A stretch of 64,000 nt of DNA from an uncultured Lacinutrix sp. (GCF_947500605.1 NZ_CANMSJ010000007.1:117869-181868), one strand, 5' to 3'. Positions 32,848 to 43,124 are shown, counted from the stretch's first letter. Notes: generated from the sequence alone by a model not told the origin. Numbers and translations: made by a program.

Positions 32848-35706
32848 TTAGTTAATAATTAAGCGTTTAGAAACTGTTTGGTTGAGGTTGCTTAATCTTA
32901 ATAGATATAAACCTTGAGAGAAACTAGAGATGTCAAATTTATATTTCGAATCAAAACTGCCTTCGAATGTTTTAACCAGTTTTCCTGTAATATCGTAAAC
33001 TAATACTTTATCTAATGGTGTGTTTACCTGAAAAGAGTTTGAAGCTGGATTTGGATACACCGTAGCGTTTAAAAAAGCTTCAAAATTACTAACAGAAAGT
33101 GTCGACTCTTTATTTCCAAAGATTTTAAATCCTCCAGCAGGAATAGTAATAGTACTAGAAGTATTTGTAACGTTAATAATGGTGTTTCCTGTAACATCCA
33201 TTAAATCGTGCCATGCACCAGTGTAAGGAAAGTTAGGAACGACGTCTTGAGCATTAACATCAAAATTTGCCAATATAACTACATTTTTAAGTTGAGTAGA
33301 AGGTAAGGCATCATCCCAAATGTATATTTTAGGAGTGATACTATTATCCGATTGGTTTATAGTATAATTACCTTCAAAAACAGCTTCGTTTATTTTTAAG
33401 TCATTTATCCTTGACCAATCGTTATAAATTTGATTTCTGTTAGCATCTGCTTCCCAATTATCTGTCCATTGTGGTTGAGGTTTTGTATCTAATTTACAAT
33501 CGCCATCTGTACCGCTAGTATCGTTTACAGTGCCGTTATTACATGTAAATATTGAGTTTTCCATACCTAGCTCTCCCAAATGCCAAATCATTTTTGGACC
33601 AGGAATAGTTAAGCTTACTGCACCTAATGCAGACATTCTTGATAAAGCTGTATTTAAATTTGTTACATCATGAGAAGAATTAGTAGCATTACCAAACTGA
33701 AGGTTTTTGTACATTAAACGTTCTTCGTCATGACTTTCGGCATAGCCAACTAATCTAGGCGCATTATAACCTCTATTTACATGTCCCATTGCTTCAATAT
33801 TGTTATCTGAATTATAGCCCATTGTTAATTGGTTATAAGGATCTGTTAATTTTCCCCAAAGCATAATTCCTTTTGAAACACTTTCATTAAGTCTGTAATT
33901 TGCCCATTCGATTTCTTCGGTAGCACTACCACCAAAGCCTAAATGTTCGAAAATTACATAATGCGTTGGATCTAAGTTCCATGAGTAGTCTGCATATTGT
34001 TTAAGAATTGCAACACGATCTGCTTGATAAGCATTTGTATTTGCATCGCTGCCTTCTGCATTTTGAGTAAAACCTTTTGTTAAATCCCAACGTAATCCGT
34101 CTATTTTAAATTCTTCTACCCAATGTTTAACAACGCGTTCAACATAATACTGTGTGAGTGTAGATTGGTGATTAAAATCTGAACCAACATTATAACTGTG
34201 CATTGCAGTTGTATTAAAATATGGGTTCTCTGTACTTGGTTCTCCCCAACCATCACCATCGGCATCACTCATCCACATTCTGTTCATTGGATTTCTTCCA
34301 AAAGCATGGTTTAGTGCCACGTCTAAAATAACGGCGATGTTATTTTGATGACATAAATCTATTAACTCTTTTAATTTAGCTTCTGTACCGTAAAACTTAT
34401 CTAAAGCCATGTGAAAAGAGGTGTTATATCCCCAACTCTCATTGCCTTCAAATTCCATTATTGGCATTAACTGAATAGCGTTAACATTAAGATTTTTAAA
34501 ATAATCTATTTTGTCTATTAGGTCTTGAAAGTTTCTATCGGCATCAAAATCTCTAATTAAAACCTCGTAAATTACTAAATCTTCTTTTTTAGGCTTATCG
34601 AAGTTTGTAACTACCCATGGATAATCTGTTTGCCCTGTTTGTAAAACGGTTACTTCACGTTCTTGTCCTACAGGATAGGTAGGTAGGTTTGGATATGTAG
34701 TGGCAGGAATATAAGGATCGTCGTAAGGAGAAAGTACTAATGTTGAAAATGGATCGGCGGTTTTAACCATTGTAGGCGAATTTGCAATAGGCGATTGGTC
34801 TACAACCCAATATTGATACGTTTCAATTTGGTTAGGCGTTAAACCTGTAAGTTCTAACCAAAATTTATCTGATGAGGTATCTTTTTTCATGGCGTAAGTA
34901 GCGTCTGGATTCCAGTTGTTAAAACTACCTGCTACATAAACAAAATCTTTATTTGGGGCTTCTAATACAAGAGTTGCCGTTGTATTACTGGTATAGTTAA
35001 TTCCGTTTTCTAAACCACTAGGTAAAGCTTGACTTTGTGTATTGTTTACTAATATGTTAAAATATTTTGTAACCGATGTGCTTCCTTGCGTTACTATTAA
35101 TTCGCAATTTTGATTTTCAGTAATATTAGAAAAGAAATAACTATAGAAATTAGTTGTTGCCGTATTAATAGGTATTCCGTTTGCGTTTAATTGGTAAGTA
35201 GCATTTCCGCTTGTGTTTTGAGCTAGTATTTGTGTTCCACTTCCAGAGTCTATTACTACGGTACTATTTGTAGGACTTGGATTTATAATGGTGACTTGAA
35301 ACGAACCTACAGCTATTTGTAAATCTGTACTTTGTTGGCTGCCATCGGCACTACGTAATACAATATTAATAGCGGTTATTGAGCCAGCATTACTATAGTT
35401 GTAAAAATCTCTAATTGTAGATGTTAAATCTAGTTTATATATGTTTCCAGAGACTAGAGTTAAAGCTGGTTGTGTAGTATTGTTTCCCCAACTACCAATA
35501 ACGTTTTGCCAGTCTGCACCGTCATCTATGGTAACTCCTGTATGTGCATAAATAGTTCCGGTATAGGAGTCTAGACCAGTTCCTGTTTTATCGAATAGTA
35601 GAGTAGCAGCGTCTGTTTCTTCTGGTGCTGTTCCTCCTTGCCAAGATATTTGAGCATAGGTGTTTAAGACACTTAGAAATAAGACTAAAGATAGTATTTT
35701 CTTCAT
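32848..35706 (-). CDS. Secreted GH13 alpha-amylase with T9SS sorting domain
   Basis: 952 residues. Signal peptide MKKILSLVLFLSVLNTYAQ; N-terminal beta modules include a CBM48-like FVYVAGSFNNWNPDATYAMKKD near residue 255. The GH13 barrel carries nucleophile Asp in DGLRWDL (about 541), acid/base Glu in IFEHLGF (about 585) and the third Asp in ESHDEER (about 655). The C-terminus (about 875-952) is a T9SS type A domain: VYPNPASNSFQVN, VYDITGKLV and a final strand LIIN. It therefore is probably exported and attached at the cell surface, starting starch breakdown. It follows the SusE gene on the same strand, but a terminator (35756-35797) lies between. Confidence 0.92.
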   Translation of the reverse strand: MKKILSLVLFLSVLNTYAQISWQGGTAPEETDAATLLFDKTGTGLDSYTGTIYAHTGVTIDDGADWQNVIGSWGNNTTQPALTLVSGNIYKLDLTSTIRDFYNYSNAGSITAINIVLRSADGSQQSTDLQIAVGSFQVTIINPSPTNSTVVIDSGSGTQILAQNTSGNATYQLNANGIPINTATTNFYSYFFSNITENQNCELIVTQGSTSVTKYFNILVNNTQSQALPSGLENGINYTSNTTATLVLEAPNKDFVYVAGSFNNWNPDATYAMKKDTSSDKFWLELTGLTPNQIETYQYWVVDQSPIANSPTMVKTADPFSTLVLSPYDDPYIPATTYPNLPTYPVGQEREVTVLQTGQTDYPWVVTNFDKPKKEDLVIYEVLIRDFDADRNFQDLIDKIDYFKNLNVNAIQLMPIMEFEGNESWGYNTSFHMALDKFYGTEAKLKELIDLCHQNNIAVILDVALNHAFGRNPMNRMWMSDADGDGWGEPSTENPYFNTTAMHSYNVGSDFNHQSTLTQYYVERVVKHWVEEFKIDGLRWDLTKGFTQNAEGSDANTNAYQADRVAILKQYADYSWNLDPTHYVIFEHLGFGGSATEEIEWANYRLNESVSKGIMLWGKLTDPYNQLTMGYNSDNNIEAMGHVNRGYNAPRLVGYAESHDEERLMYKNLQFGNATNSSHDVTNLNTALSRMSALGAVSLTIPGPKMIWHLGELGMENSIFTCNNGTVNDTSGTDGDCKLDTKPQPQWTDNWEADANRNQIYNDWSRINDLKINEAVFEGNYTINQSDNSITPKIYIWDDALPSTQLKNVVILANFDVNAQDVVPNFPYTGAWHDLMDVTGNTIINVTNTSSTITIPAGGFKIFGNKESTLSVSNFEAFLNATVYPNPASNSFQVNTPLDKVLVYDITGKLVKTFEGSFDSKYKFDISSFSQGLYLLRLSNLNQTVSKRLIIN

Positions 35707-35752
35707 TTTTATATTTTTTTAGCGTGAAATAAGTTTTATAAATTATGAAACA

Positions 35753-35798
35753 AAAAAGCCTATCTAGTTGTTAATTATAAATAGGCTTTTTTTTTATT
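35753..35798. terminator. Hairpin between susE and the amylase (bidirectional type)
   Basis: AAAAAAGCCTAT and ATAGGCTTTTTT arms flank a loop of about 17 nt. For the minus strand it follows the susE stop, so it may reduce read-through into the amylase gene. Confidence 0.65.
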
Positions 35799-35815
35799 TC
35801 AATAAGAATATTTGT

Positions 35816-36847
35816 TTAAGGAATTAACTCTAATGTGTAGGTTTGATTAAACAAATCCATAGTAATTTTATATATACCTTCTACAGTAATATCTATGTTA
35901 TCACCACCTGATTCTAAAGTACCATCGACTCCAGTATCTCCGTAATTTACTCCCCAATCATTATTAAGTCTAAATTTTATTTGACCATTGATTAAGTTTA
36001 CATAGGTTACATAAACATCATTACCTGCTGGATAGAATGGCCAATCTGGTCCATCCCAAGCATTAGGAGTGGCATCACCAACTAGTCCCCAAATATCTTC
36101 GGTTGAAGGTTGAAGAGTATAGGTAAGATTGTTTAAATCCATTGTAATGTAGTAAGTACCTGCTGTTACAACTATATTATCTCCGCCACCTTCTAAAGTA
36201 CCATCGACTCCTGTGTCTCCATAATTAACAGTCCAATCGTTATTTTCTCTAAACTTAATTTCACCATCGATTAAATGTACATAAGTAGCAAAAACATCTT
36301 CTATATCTGTTTTGTAAAAAGGAACATCTAGTCCATCCCAAGCATTAGGTGTTGCGCTACCTACAATGCCCCAAGTAGTACTTATATCAGACAGGGCAGG
36401 ATAAGGTGTTACTGTTAAATTTACTGCTTCAGAATAAATACTATTAACGGTACTTAACACAACTTCAATTTTAACTTTTACTTGCGCTTCTTCGTTAGGC
36501 GCTAGCTCTAATGCAATTAAAAGTGCATTTAATTGTTGAGCGGTAAAAACCTTTTGAAAAGGTGTATTTGCTGTAGCACTTTCTGGAGACGAAAAATCAC
36601 CATCTATAGTATCTATTAATATCTTATAAGACATTGGTGCTGCATCAAAACCATAATCTGGATCTGTCCAGGTTACTGTAAGTGCATCAAGTTCAGAATT
36701 GGCTTCGGTTAAAACTACTGTGTTTTCTGAAAGCGTTATTTCTGGAACTCCGTTGCTGTTTATTTCTGTTATTTCAGTATCATCACAACTCACAAAAAGT
36801 GTTGTAATAAACAATGAAAGGATTGATTTATATATTATATTTTTCAT
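35816..36847 (-). CDS. SusE-like outer-membrane starch-binding lipoprotein
   Basis: 343 residues. A signal peptide and lipobox (LFVSCDD, C21) give a surface lipoprotein. The N-terminal SusE domain (about 30-150) begins PEITLSENTVVLTEANSE. Two tandem starch-binding-type modules follow at about 155-245 and 249-343, each starting WG(I/L)VG-(S/D)ATPNAWDG and ending YxITMDLxNxTYTL. The aromatic WG and W-D/P-F motifs are those of SusE/SusF modules. It is third in the susC-susD-susE minus-strand unit and helps hold starch at the cell surface. Confidence 0.88.
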   Translation of the reverse strand: MKNIIYKSILSLFITTLFVSCDDTEITEINSNGVPEITLSENTVVLTEANSELDALTVTWTDPDYGFDAAPMSYKILIDTIDGDFSSPESATANTPFQKVFTAQQLNALLIALELAPNEEAQVKVKIEVVLSTVNSIYSEAVNLTVTPYPALSDISTTWGIVGSATPNAWDGLDVPFYKTDIEDVFATYVHLIDGEIKFRENNDWTVNYGDTGVDGTLEGGGDNIVVTAGTYYITMDLNNLTYTLQPSTEDIWGLVGDATPNAWDGPDWPFYPAGNDVYVTYVNLINGQIKFRLNNDWGVNYGDTGVDGTLESGGDNIDITVEGIYKITMDLFNQTYTLELIP

Positions 36848-36858
36848 TTTAATAGTTA

Positions 36859-38757
36859 TTAATACCCTTCATTTTGAGAAAGGTTAGGGTTAACTGTTAT
36901 AATACTTGTAGGTAAAGGAAATAAGTTTCTATAATCTGCTACCGAAGTTCCAAGAGGATCATTTCCTTTATAAGGCCATAAGTAAGAATTTGTAGTAAAG
37001 TAATTATAACGTATTAAATCTGTACGTCTTTGTCCTTCCCAATACAATTCTTTTGATCTTTCGTCAAGGATAAAATCTAGGGTAACATCTCCACTAGAAA
37101 CGTTAGCACTAGTTCCACCAGTTCCTCTTTCTATTAATTCATTAATTTTTGTAGTTGCGAAACTTAAATCACCACCGGCACCACCTCTTACAGTAGCTTC
37201 AGCATAGTTTAAGTAAATTTCAGCTAAACGAATTAATGGAAGATCTGTGTCTACAAAATCACCTGCAGCATCAACACCTTGGTTACCATTACTATCTATG
37301 TTTTTAAATTTTGTAACTGCATATCCTTCGGTAAATTCTGAAATATCTTCAATTTCTAAATTCTGACCATCTGCATAAAACATTGCACGTTGATCGCTAG
37401 TAGGAGTAAAAGGAGTGATAGAGTAGGTAAGTGCATCTAAATTTAAAGTAATTTGATACGTACCAGCGGTAACAGCAATATTTTCTCCACCAGCTTCTAA
37501 TGAGCCATCTGCTAAATCATCACCATAGTTGTTTCCCCAATCTTCATTAAATCTGAATTTTAAAAAGCCATCTGTAAGTGTTGTATATAATGTAAATTGG
37601 TTTGTACTTGTTTCGTACATTTCTGTATCTGGTCCTCCCCATCCATTTGGTGTTCCATCTCCTACAATTCCCCAATCTGATTGTGTACCTGAAGCAACAT
37701 TTAAGTCGTTAAGGCTTAATTCTGGAAATTTCTCTACTAAACTTTTAGTCGTTCTTATGCCTGCCCAGCCACCATTTACACCAAACTCTGTAGCATCCAT
37801 AGAACCACCAATAGCAGCATGTACTAAAAATGTAGAACCACCATAGGTTTGAGATCTAAGACCATCGAAATTTAAGGCAAAAATAAACTCGTTTTGAGCG
37901 CCATTGGTATCATTATCTGCAAGGAATAATTCGTCATATGCAGTTCCGTTTCCATTAGCATCATTTGTATTAATAGAATATGTAGAGTTTATAACATTGT
38001 TTGAGTAGGTAACACAATCTGTATAACGTGCTGTTCCTGTCCAAACTTGAGCATTTAAATATAATTTAGATAATAAAGCCCAAGCTGCAACTTCGTCTAC
38101 TCTTCCATATGCATTAGCTCCACTAGGTTTTAAGCTGTTTTGGATTTCTAATAGCTCTGTCTCAACAAAGTTAAATAACTCTATTCTTGAAGCTTGCTGT
38201 GGTAAGTCTGTAGAAACAGATGTTACTAAAGGAACATTACCATATAAATCTATAAGGTTATAGTATGCAAATGCTCTTAAAAAACGAGCTTCGGCAATAA
38301 AATATTGCACTTCAGGATCTGCTAATGCACTAGCGTTTTCTATAAATGAATTACAGAAAGAGACCTCTTGTGCTAACCTAAAATACATCGCTTCGGTAAA
38401 ATCGTTACTTCCAGACCAATATTGACCGTGTAAATCTGGCAAACCTGCGTCTCCCCAACCAACAACTGCGTGGTCTGTTGTTAATTCATTTAAATTAAAT
38501 AACATTCTAGAATATTGCGAAAAACCTTCGTCTATATCTGCAATATCTGCCTGCCCAGATGGTCCTTGTTGCCCTGTTAATGCTAAACTGGCATATAATT
38601 TGGCTAAAGCGCCTTGTGCTTCTGTTGCGTTTGCAAAAACGTCTTGCTCAGTAAAACTGTCTGGATCAATTGGTAATTGATCTAGGTCTTCATGACAAGA
38701 TACTAGTCCTATAGACAATGCCATGATTACCATTAAATGTTTAAGTTCTTTTTTCAT
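36859..38757 (-). CDS. SusD/RagB-family starch-binding lipoprotein with inserted SusE-type module
   Basis: 632 residues. Lipobox GLVSCHED (C21). The N-terminal SusD-type TPR region includes AQGALAKLYASLA and FIAEARFLRAFAYYNLIDLYGNVPLV. The C-terminal part has the typical RLAEIYLNYAEATVRGG and ERSKELYWEGQRRTDLIRYN. Between them residues of about 357-447 form an extra module (DWGIVGDGTPNGWGGPDTEM ... YQITLNLDALTYSI), near-identical in pattern to the two modules of the neighbouring SusE. The SusD partner caps the SusC pore and binds the oligosaccharide. The insertion makes the protein longer than typical SusD (about 550) and may add starch affinity. Confidence 0.9.
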   Translation of the reverse strand: MKKELKHLMVIMALSIGLVSCHEDLDQLPIDPDSFTEQDVFANATEAQGALAKLYASLALTGQQGPSGQADIADIDEGFSQYSRMLFNLNELTTDHAVVGWGDAGLPDLHGQYWSGSNDFTEAMYFRLAQEVSFCNSFIENASALADPEVQYFIAEARFLRAFAYYNLIDLYGNVPLVTSVSTDLPQQASRIELFNFVETELLEIQNSLKPSGANAYGRVDEVAAWALLSKLYLNAQVWTGTARYTDCVTYSNNVINSTYSINTNDANGNGTAYDELFLADNDTNGAQNEFIFALNFDGLRSQTYGGSTFLVHAAIGGSMDATEFGVNGGWAGIRTTKSLVEKFPELSLNDLNVASGTQSDWGIVGDGTPNGWGGPDTEMYETSTNQFTLYTTLTDGFLKFRFNEDWGNNYGDDLADGSLEAGGENIAVTAGTYQITLNLDALTYSITPFTPTSDQRAMFYADGQNLEIEDISEFTEGYAVTKFKNIDSNGNQGVDAAGDFVDTDLPLIRLAEIYLNYAEATVRGGAGGDLSFATTKINELIERGTGGTSANVSSGDVTLDFILDERSKELYWEGQRRTDLIRYNYFTTNSYLWPYKGNDPLGTSVADYRNLFPLPTSIITVNPNLSQNEGY

Positions 38758-38771
38758 TTTTCTTTTATTAA

Positions 38772-41681
38772 TTAAAAATCAATGTTTACTCCCATGACAA
38801 ATGATCTAGGTCTTGGATAAAAATTATTATCTATTCCTAAATTTATTTCTGGATCTAAGCCTTCGTAATCTGTTATCGTTAACACGTTTTGTAAAGATCC
38901 GTAGAATCTAAATGTTGTGTTTTTTACTTTATTTAAAGTATAACCAATAGTGATATTATCTATTTTAAAGAAAGATGCTTCTTGCACAAAGTGATCACTT
39001 AATGCTGTTCTATCGTTAATTACAGTAAAACCACTATTATAATAATCTGAATGAATATTAGACAGAATACTATTGTTAGTTGCATTTGCTAAAATACCTC
39101 CACTAGCTTCAACGTCGTTATACATATAGTTACCTAAGCTAGCTCTAGATTGTAAAGAGAAATCCCAATCTTTATAACTTACATTGGTATTAAAACCCAT
39201 TAGTATATCTCCAAACGGATCTTCTTTAATATACTTATCATCTTCATTTATAATATCATCTCCATTTCTATCTACAAATACGCCTTCTAATGGTGCTCCT
39301 GATGCGCTATAAACTTGCTCATAAACATAAAAACTGTTTGCAGATTCTCCTTCTCTGTGTACTTGAACGTTGTTACCAACACCTGTTGAAATGCCACCTT
39401 GTGGCTGGTCTACAGATAATTTAGTAATTTCATTATCATTTAAAGCAATATTGTAATTAACAGACCATTCAAAATCATCAGTTTTAAAAGGTATTAGGTT
39501 TAAGTTAAATTCTAAACCTTTGTTTTCCATGTTACCAATGTTTGCATTAATTCTATTACCAAAGTTTGTAAAAGGATCTACTAACGAACTAGCAATAAGA
39601 TCGTTTGTTTCTTTTTTGTAAGCATTTATAGAACCTGAAACGCGTCTATTAAGAAATGCATAATCTAAACCAATATTAAAGGTTCTTCCAATTTCCCAAC
39701 GTAAGTCTTTATTAATAGGTTCTGGTCTATAAGTTTGATAAAAGCTATTACCAAATTGATAGTTTGCTGTATCTGTACTTCCTTGGTATCTTGTTAAAAA
39801 TTGGTAGTCTCCTAAACCATTAATGTTTCCTACTTCACCATAACCTACACGTAATTTTAATTCGTTAAAGAATGATTCTTGCATAAAATCTTCTTTATGT
39901 ATACTCCATGCAGCAGCTACAGAAGGAAAGATTCCCCAACGGTCGTCTGGATTTAATTTTGAAGATGCATCTGCTCTTACAGAAGCAGTTAAATAGTATT
40001 TACCATCGTAATCGTAATTTGCTCTACTAAAATAAGATAATAAAACGCTTTTAGATTTATCAATAAATTCAAATTGATTACCATCTTCTTCAGCTTCACT
40101 ATCATAACTATAGTTGTCGTATTCAAAAGATTGATAAGCATGACCTGCTGCAACAGTTAAATTATGGACATCTTTAAAAGATTTTTTATAGGTAAGGTAA
40201 GCGTCAAAAATTTTATTGTCAGAATTCTGAATATAATTTGTTCTTGCTCCATTAAATGTTGGATCTGAAGTTGGAATAAATTCTGAAGTAATTGTTCTTC
40301 CATGACTGTTTGAAGTGTCAAAACCTACGTTAACGGTAGCTGTTAAGTTTTCAAAACCATGTATTTTATAGTCTAATTTAGCATTTCCTACAAATCTTCT
40401 AACTTCAGCAGTATCGTCTTTTAAATCTAATAAAGCTAAAGGATTACTTGGAGCTAGGTTGTTTTGGTTTCCTGTTCCTGAGTCTAACCAAGCAAAATAG
40501 CCTGCGTATTGAGAACTAGGATCGTATATTGATTGAGTTGGGTCAAAACTTACAGCACTACCAATTGCACCTCTATCTGCAAAAGTGTTTTCAGTATACA
40601 TTGCTCTTGCATTTAATTCAACATTTAAATGGTCGTCTAATAAACTAGGTGTTAAACTTAAAGAACCTGTAGTACGTTTTAAATTATCGGTCTTTAATAC
40701 ACCTTCATGTTCCGAATAACCAATTGAAGCTCTCATTGGAATGCCATATGCACTACCTAAAGCACTAAAGTTATGGTCTTGCCCAAATGCCGTTCTGTAT
40801 ATTTCTTCTTGCCAATTAGTATTAGCATTACCTAATAAAGCTATTTCCGCAGGTGAACCTACTTCGTTTATTAAGGATCTAAATTGGTTTGAAGATAAAA
40901 CTTCAATTTCATCAGCAGGACTGTAAACAGTAGTTTGTGAACTTATACTAAATTTAAAGTCCTTGTTTTTTCCTTTTTTTGTAGTAATTAAAATCACACC
41001 ATTTGCTCCTCTAGAACCATAAATAGCAGTAGAAGATGCATCTTTTAAAACTACAAATGTTTCTATATCATTTGGGTTAATAAAGTTTAATGGGTTTCTT
41101 GATCCTCCAACACCACCATTGTCTAATGGAATTCCATCCACTACAAATAAAGGTTGTGTTGTTAAAGATAAAGATCCTGCGCCACGTATGTTTATACTTT
41201 GCCCATCTCCTGGAGCTCCACTACCAGAGGTTACATTTACACCTGCAACTTTACCACTAATAAGTGATTGTGCAGATACAATTGGTCCTTTATTAAAGTC
41301 TTCGCTTGTTAATAAGTCTGTTGTACCCGTTAAATCTTCTTTTTTAACTCCTCCATAACCAATAATCACTATTTCTTCTAATAATGAGCTATCTTCTAAT
41401 AAAGCTGCATTAATTTGAGATTGGTTATTGTATGTTACTTCTGTACTAGAATAGCCTATGTAAGAAAAAACGAGTATATCTCCTTTGTTTATTTCAATGG
41501 AATATTTACCATCAAAATCAGTCGTTGTACCTTTTGTTGTATTTTTTATAACAACATTTACATTTGGTATGGGAATGGCTGAAGCTTGTTCTGTAACTGT
41601 TCCAGTAATTGTACTTTGTGCAAGTAAAACCGTAGGTATAAACAGTAAAGCTAATAGAAGCCTTTTAAAAATTGTTTTCAT
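38772..41681 (-). CDS. SusC-like TonB-dependent outer-membrane receptor
   Basis: 969 residues. Signal peptide (ends LLAQ, about residue 21), a carboxypeptidase-like plug-leader domain ITGTVTEQASAIPIPNVNVVI, the TonB box region EEIVIIGYGGVKKEDLTG, the plug NIRGAGSLSLTTQPLFVVDGIPL and then a 22-strand barrel ending in the aromatic FVMGVNIDF. It imports the starch oligosaccharides held by SusD/SusE. It is first in the minus-strand operon; the stop is followed 14 bp later by susD. Divergent from the LacI-type regulator, with the candidate operator at 41789-41804 in between. Confidence 0.95.
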   Translation of the reverse strand: MKTIFKRLLLALLFIPTVLLAQSTITGTVTEQASAIPIPNVNVVIKNTTKGTTTDFDGKYSIEINKGDILVFSYIGYSSTEVTYNNQSQINAALLEDSSLLEEIVIIGYGGVKKEDLTGTTDLLTSEDFNKGPIVSAQSLISGKVAGVNVTSGSGAPGDGQSINIRGAGSLSLTTQPLFVVDGIPLDNGGVGGSRNPLNFINPNDIETFVVLKDASSTAIYGSRGANGVILITTKKGKNKDFKFSISSQTTVYSPADEIEVLSSNQFRSLINEVGSPAEIALLGNANTNWQEEIYRTAFGQDHNFSALGSAYGIPMRASIGYSEHEGVLKTDNLKRTTGSLSLTPSLLDDHLNVELNARAMYTENTFADRGAIGSAVSFDPTQSIYDPSSQYAGYFAWLDSGTGNQNNLAPSNPLALLDLKDDTAEVRRFVGNAKLDYKIHGFENLTATVNVGFDTSNSHGRTITSEFIPTSDPTFNGARTNYIQNSDNKIFDAYLTYKKSFKDVHNLTVAAGHAYQSFEYDNYSYDSEAEEDGNQFEFIDKSKSVLLSYFSRANYDYDGKYYLTASVRADASSKLNPDDRWGIFPSVAAAWSIHKEDFMQESFFNELKLRVGYGEVGNINGLGDYQFLTRYQGSTDTANYQFGNSFYQTYRPEPINKDLRWEIGRTFNIGLDYAFLNRRVSGSINAYKKETNDLIASSLVDPFTNFGNRINANIGNMENKGLEFNLNLIPFKTDDFEWSVNYNIALNDNEITKLSVDQPQGGISTGVGNNVQVHREGESANSFYVYEQVYSASGAPLEGVFVDRNGDDIINEDDKYIKEDPFGDILMGFNTNVSYKDWDFSLQSRASLGNYMYNDVEASGGILANATNNSILSNIHSDYYNSGFTVINDRTALSDHFVQEASFFKIDNITIGYTLNKVKNTTFRFYGSLQNVLTITDYEGLDPEINLGIDNNFYPRPRSFVMGVNIDF

Positions 41682-41788
41682 ACAATAATATTAAATTAGT
41701 TTAAATTTTAAATGTATATTTTTACTTCTCGATGATAAATCTATGTAAATTTTATGTTAAATATTTGTCAGGCCACGTATATAAAGCA

Positions 41789-41804
41789 ACGCAAACGTTT
41801 TCGT
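41789..41804. promoter_or_regulatory. LacI-type operator candidate ACGCAAACGTTTTCGT
   Basis: A 16-bp palindrome with seven of eight matching pairs around a central CG, as in LacI/GalR family operators. It is 108 bp upstream of susC and 148 bp upstream of the regulator gene. Confidence 0.55.
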
Positions 41805-41951
41805 GTTGACAACTTTTTGCGAATTTTATAAAAACACTATATAAATTGCCACATATCGATATTAAATTAGTAGGAATTAGATTAATTAGATATTTTTAAC
41901 CTACTATTTTTATTAAATCCTAAAACATTAATTTCAGACATAGTTGTATTT

Positions 41952-42992
41952 ATGAAAAAAAAGATAACATTAAAACAAATTGCTAGAGAATTAGATGTCT
42001 CTATATCAACAGTTTCTAAAGCATTAAGAAATAGTATAGAAATTAGTGAAGATACACGCCAAAAAGTGCAAGCTTTTGCTAAGTTTTATAATTATAGGCC
42101 AAATAATATAGCGCTAAGTTTAAAAAATAGAAAGACTAAAACTATAGGAATAATTATTCCAGAAATTGTACATCATTTTTTCTCCAAGGTTATTAGTGGT
42201 ATTGAAGCAGTGGCAAATAAAAGAGGTTACAATGTTATTGTTGGGTTATCTAATGAGTCTTTTTCAAAAGAAGTCATTAACATGGAAATGTTAGCTAATG
42301 GTAGTATTGATGGTTTTATTTTATCTATTGCTAAAGAAACACTACAACAGCAAGATTATCATCATTTTACAGAAACCATTAATCAAGGAATGCCTATTGT
42401 TATGTTCGATAGGGTAGTTAACGAAATTAATTGCGATAAAGTAATTGTAGACGATTTTTTAGGTGCTAAAAAGGCAGTAAGAAAACTAATTGATAATGGT
42501 TGTAAAAATATTGCAATTATTACAACTAAAGACTATGTTAGTGTAGGTAGGTTAAGAACGCAAGGTTATTTAGAAGCACTAGAAGACCATAAAATAAATC
42601 CAAAATCTAACCTAATTTTAAAGGTTGATGACCAGTTATTATCAGAAGATCACCTAGATTCTTTAGAAAAAGAAATAGAAGTTTTATTTAAAAATAGTAA
42701 AAAATTAGATGGCATTTTTGCTGTTAATGAACTCTATGCTTTAACAGCAATGAAGGTTGCTAGAAAGTTAGATTTAAAAATTCCAGAAGATATTCAAATC
42801 ATTGGTTTTACAGATGGCGTTTTGTCTAAGCACGCTGTGCCTTCGCTAACTACGGTAAGTCAGCATGGACAAAAAATAGGAGAGAAAGCAGCCGAATTAT
42901 TGATTAATAATTTGGAGCGCGAAGACGAAGAAGATGTTTACGAAACTGTAATTATTGAAACCGAATTAATAGAACGAAATTCAACAAAATAA
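41952..42992 (+). CDS. LacI-family transcriptional regulator of the starch locus
   Basis: 346 residues. The N-terminal helix-turn-helix ITLKQIARELDVSISTVSKALRNS is the LacI DNA-binding domain (residues 4-27). The hinge is NYRPNNIALSLKNRKTKTIGIIIPEI. The effector domain is a periplasmic-binding-protein fold (IGIIIPE, DGFILSIAKET, VMFDRVVNEINCDKVIVDD, GFTDGVLSKHAVPSLTTV). It is divergent from susC and is probably the maltose/oligosaccharide-responsive regulator. Flavobacteria often use LacI proteins here where Bacteroides uses SusR. It may act at the operator at 41789-41804. Confidence 0.92.
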   Translation: MKKKITLKQIARELDVSISTVSKALRNSIEISEDTRQKVQAFAKFYNYRPNNIALSLKNRKTKTIGIIIPEIVHHFFSKVISGIEAVANKRGYNVIVGLSNESFSKEVINMEMLANGSIDGFILSIAKETLQQQDYHHFTETINQGMPIVMFDRVVNEINCDKVIVDDFLGAKKAVRKLIDNGCKNIAIITTKDYVSVGRLRTQGYLEALEDHKINPKSNLILKVDDQLLSEDHLDSLEKEIEVLFKNSKKLDGIFAVNELYALTAMKVARKLDLKIPEDIQIIGFTDGVLSKHAVPSLTTVSQHGQKIGEKAAELLINNLEREDEEDVYETVIIETELIERNSTK

Positions 42993-43069
42993 AAAAATAA
43001 CCTTGACCATTTAAAAACTTTTATATCTTTACAGCATTCAAAACTTATATTTTTACTTCTCAGGTAATA

Positions 43070-43077
43070 TAGTTTTG
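43070..43077 (+). promoter_or_regulatory. Predicted -7 box of the MFS operon promoter
   Basis: TAGTTTTG matches TAnnTTTG; start is about 48 bp upstream of the MFS start codon. The 16-bp sequence TATATTTTTACTTCTC just upstream (43046-43061) is repeated exactly at 41715-41730 next to susC. Confidence 0.45.
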
Positions 43078-43124
43078 ATAGGTTTTTTCGCTTATCAAAT
43101 AGTATCAACTAATAAAATACTATT

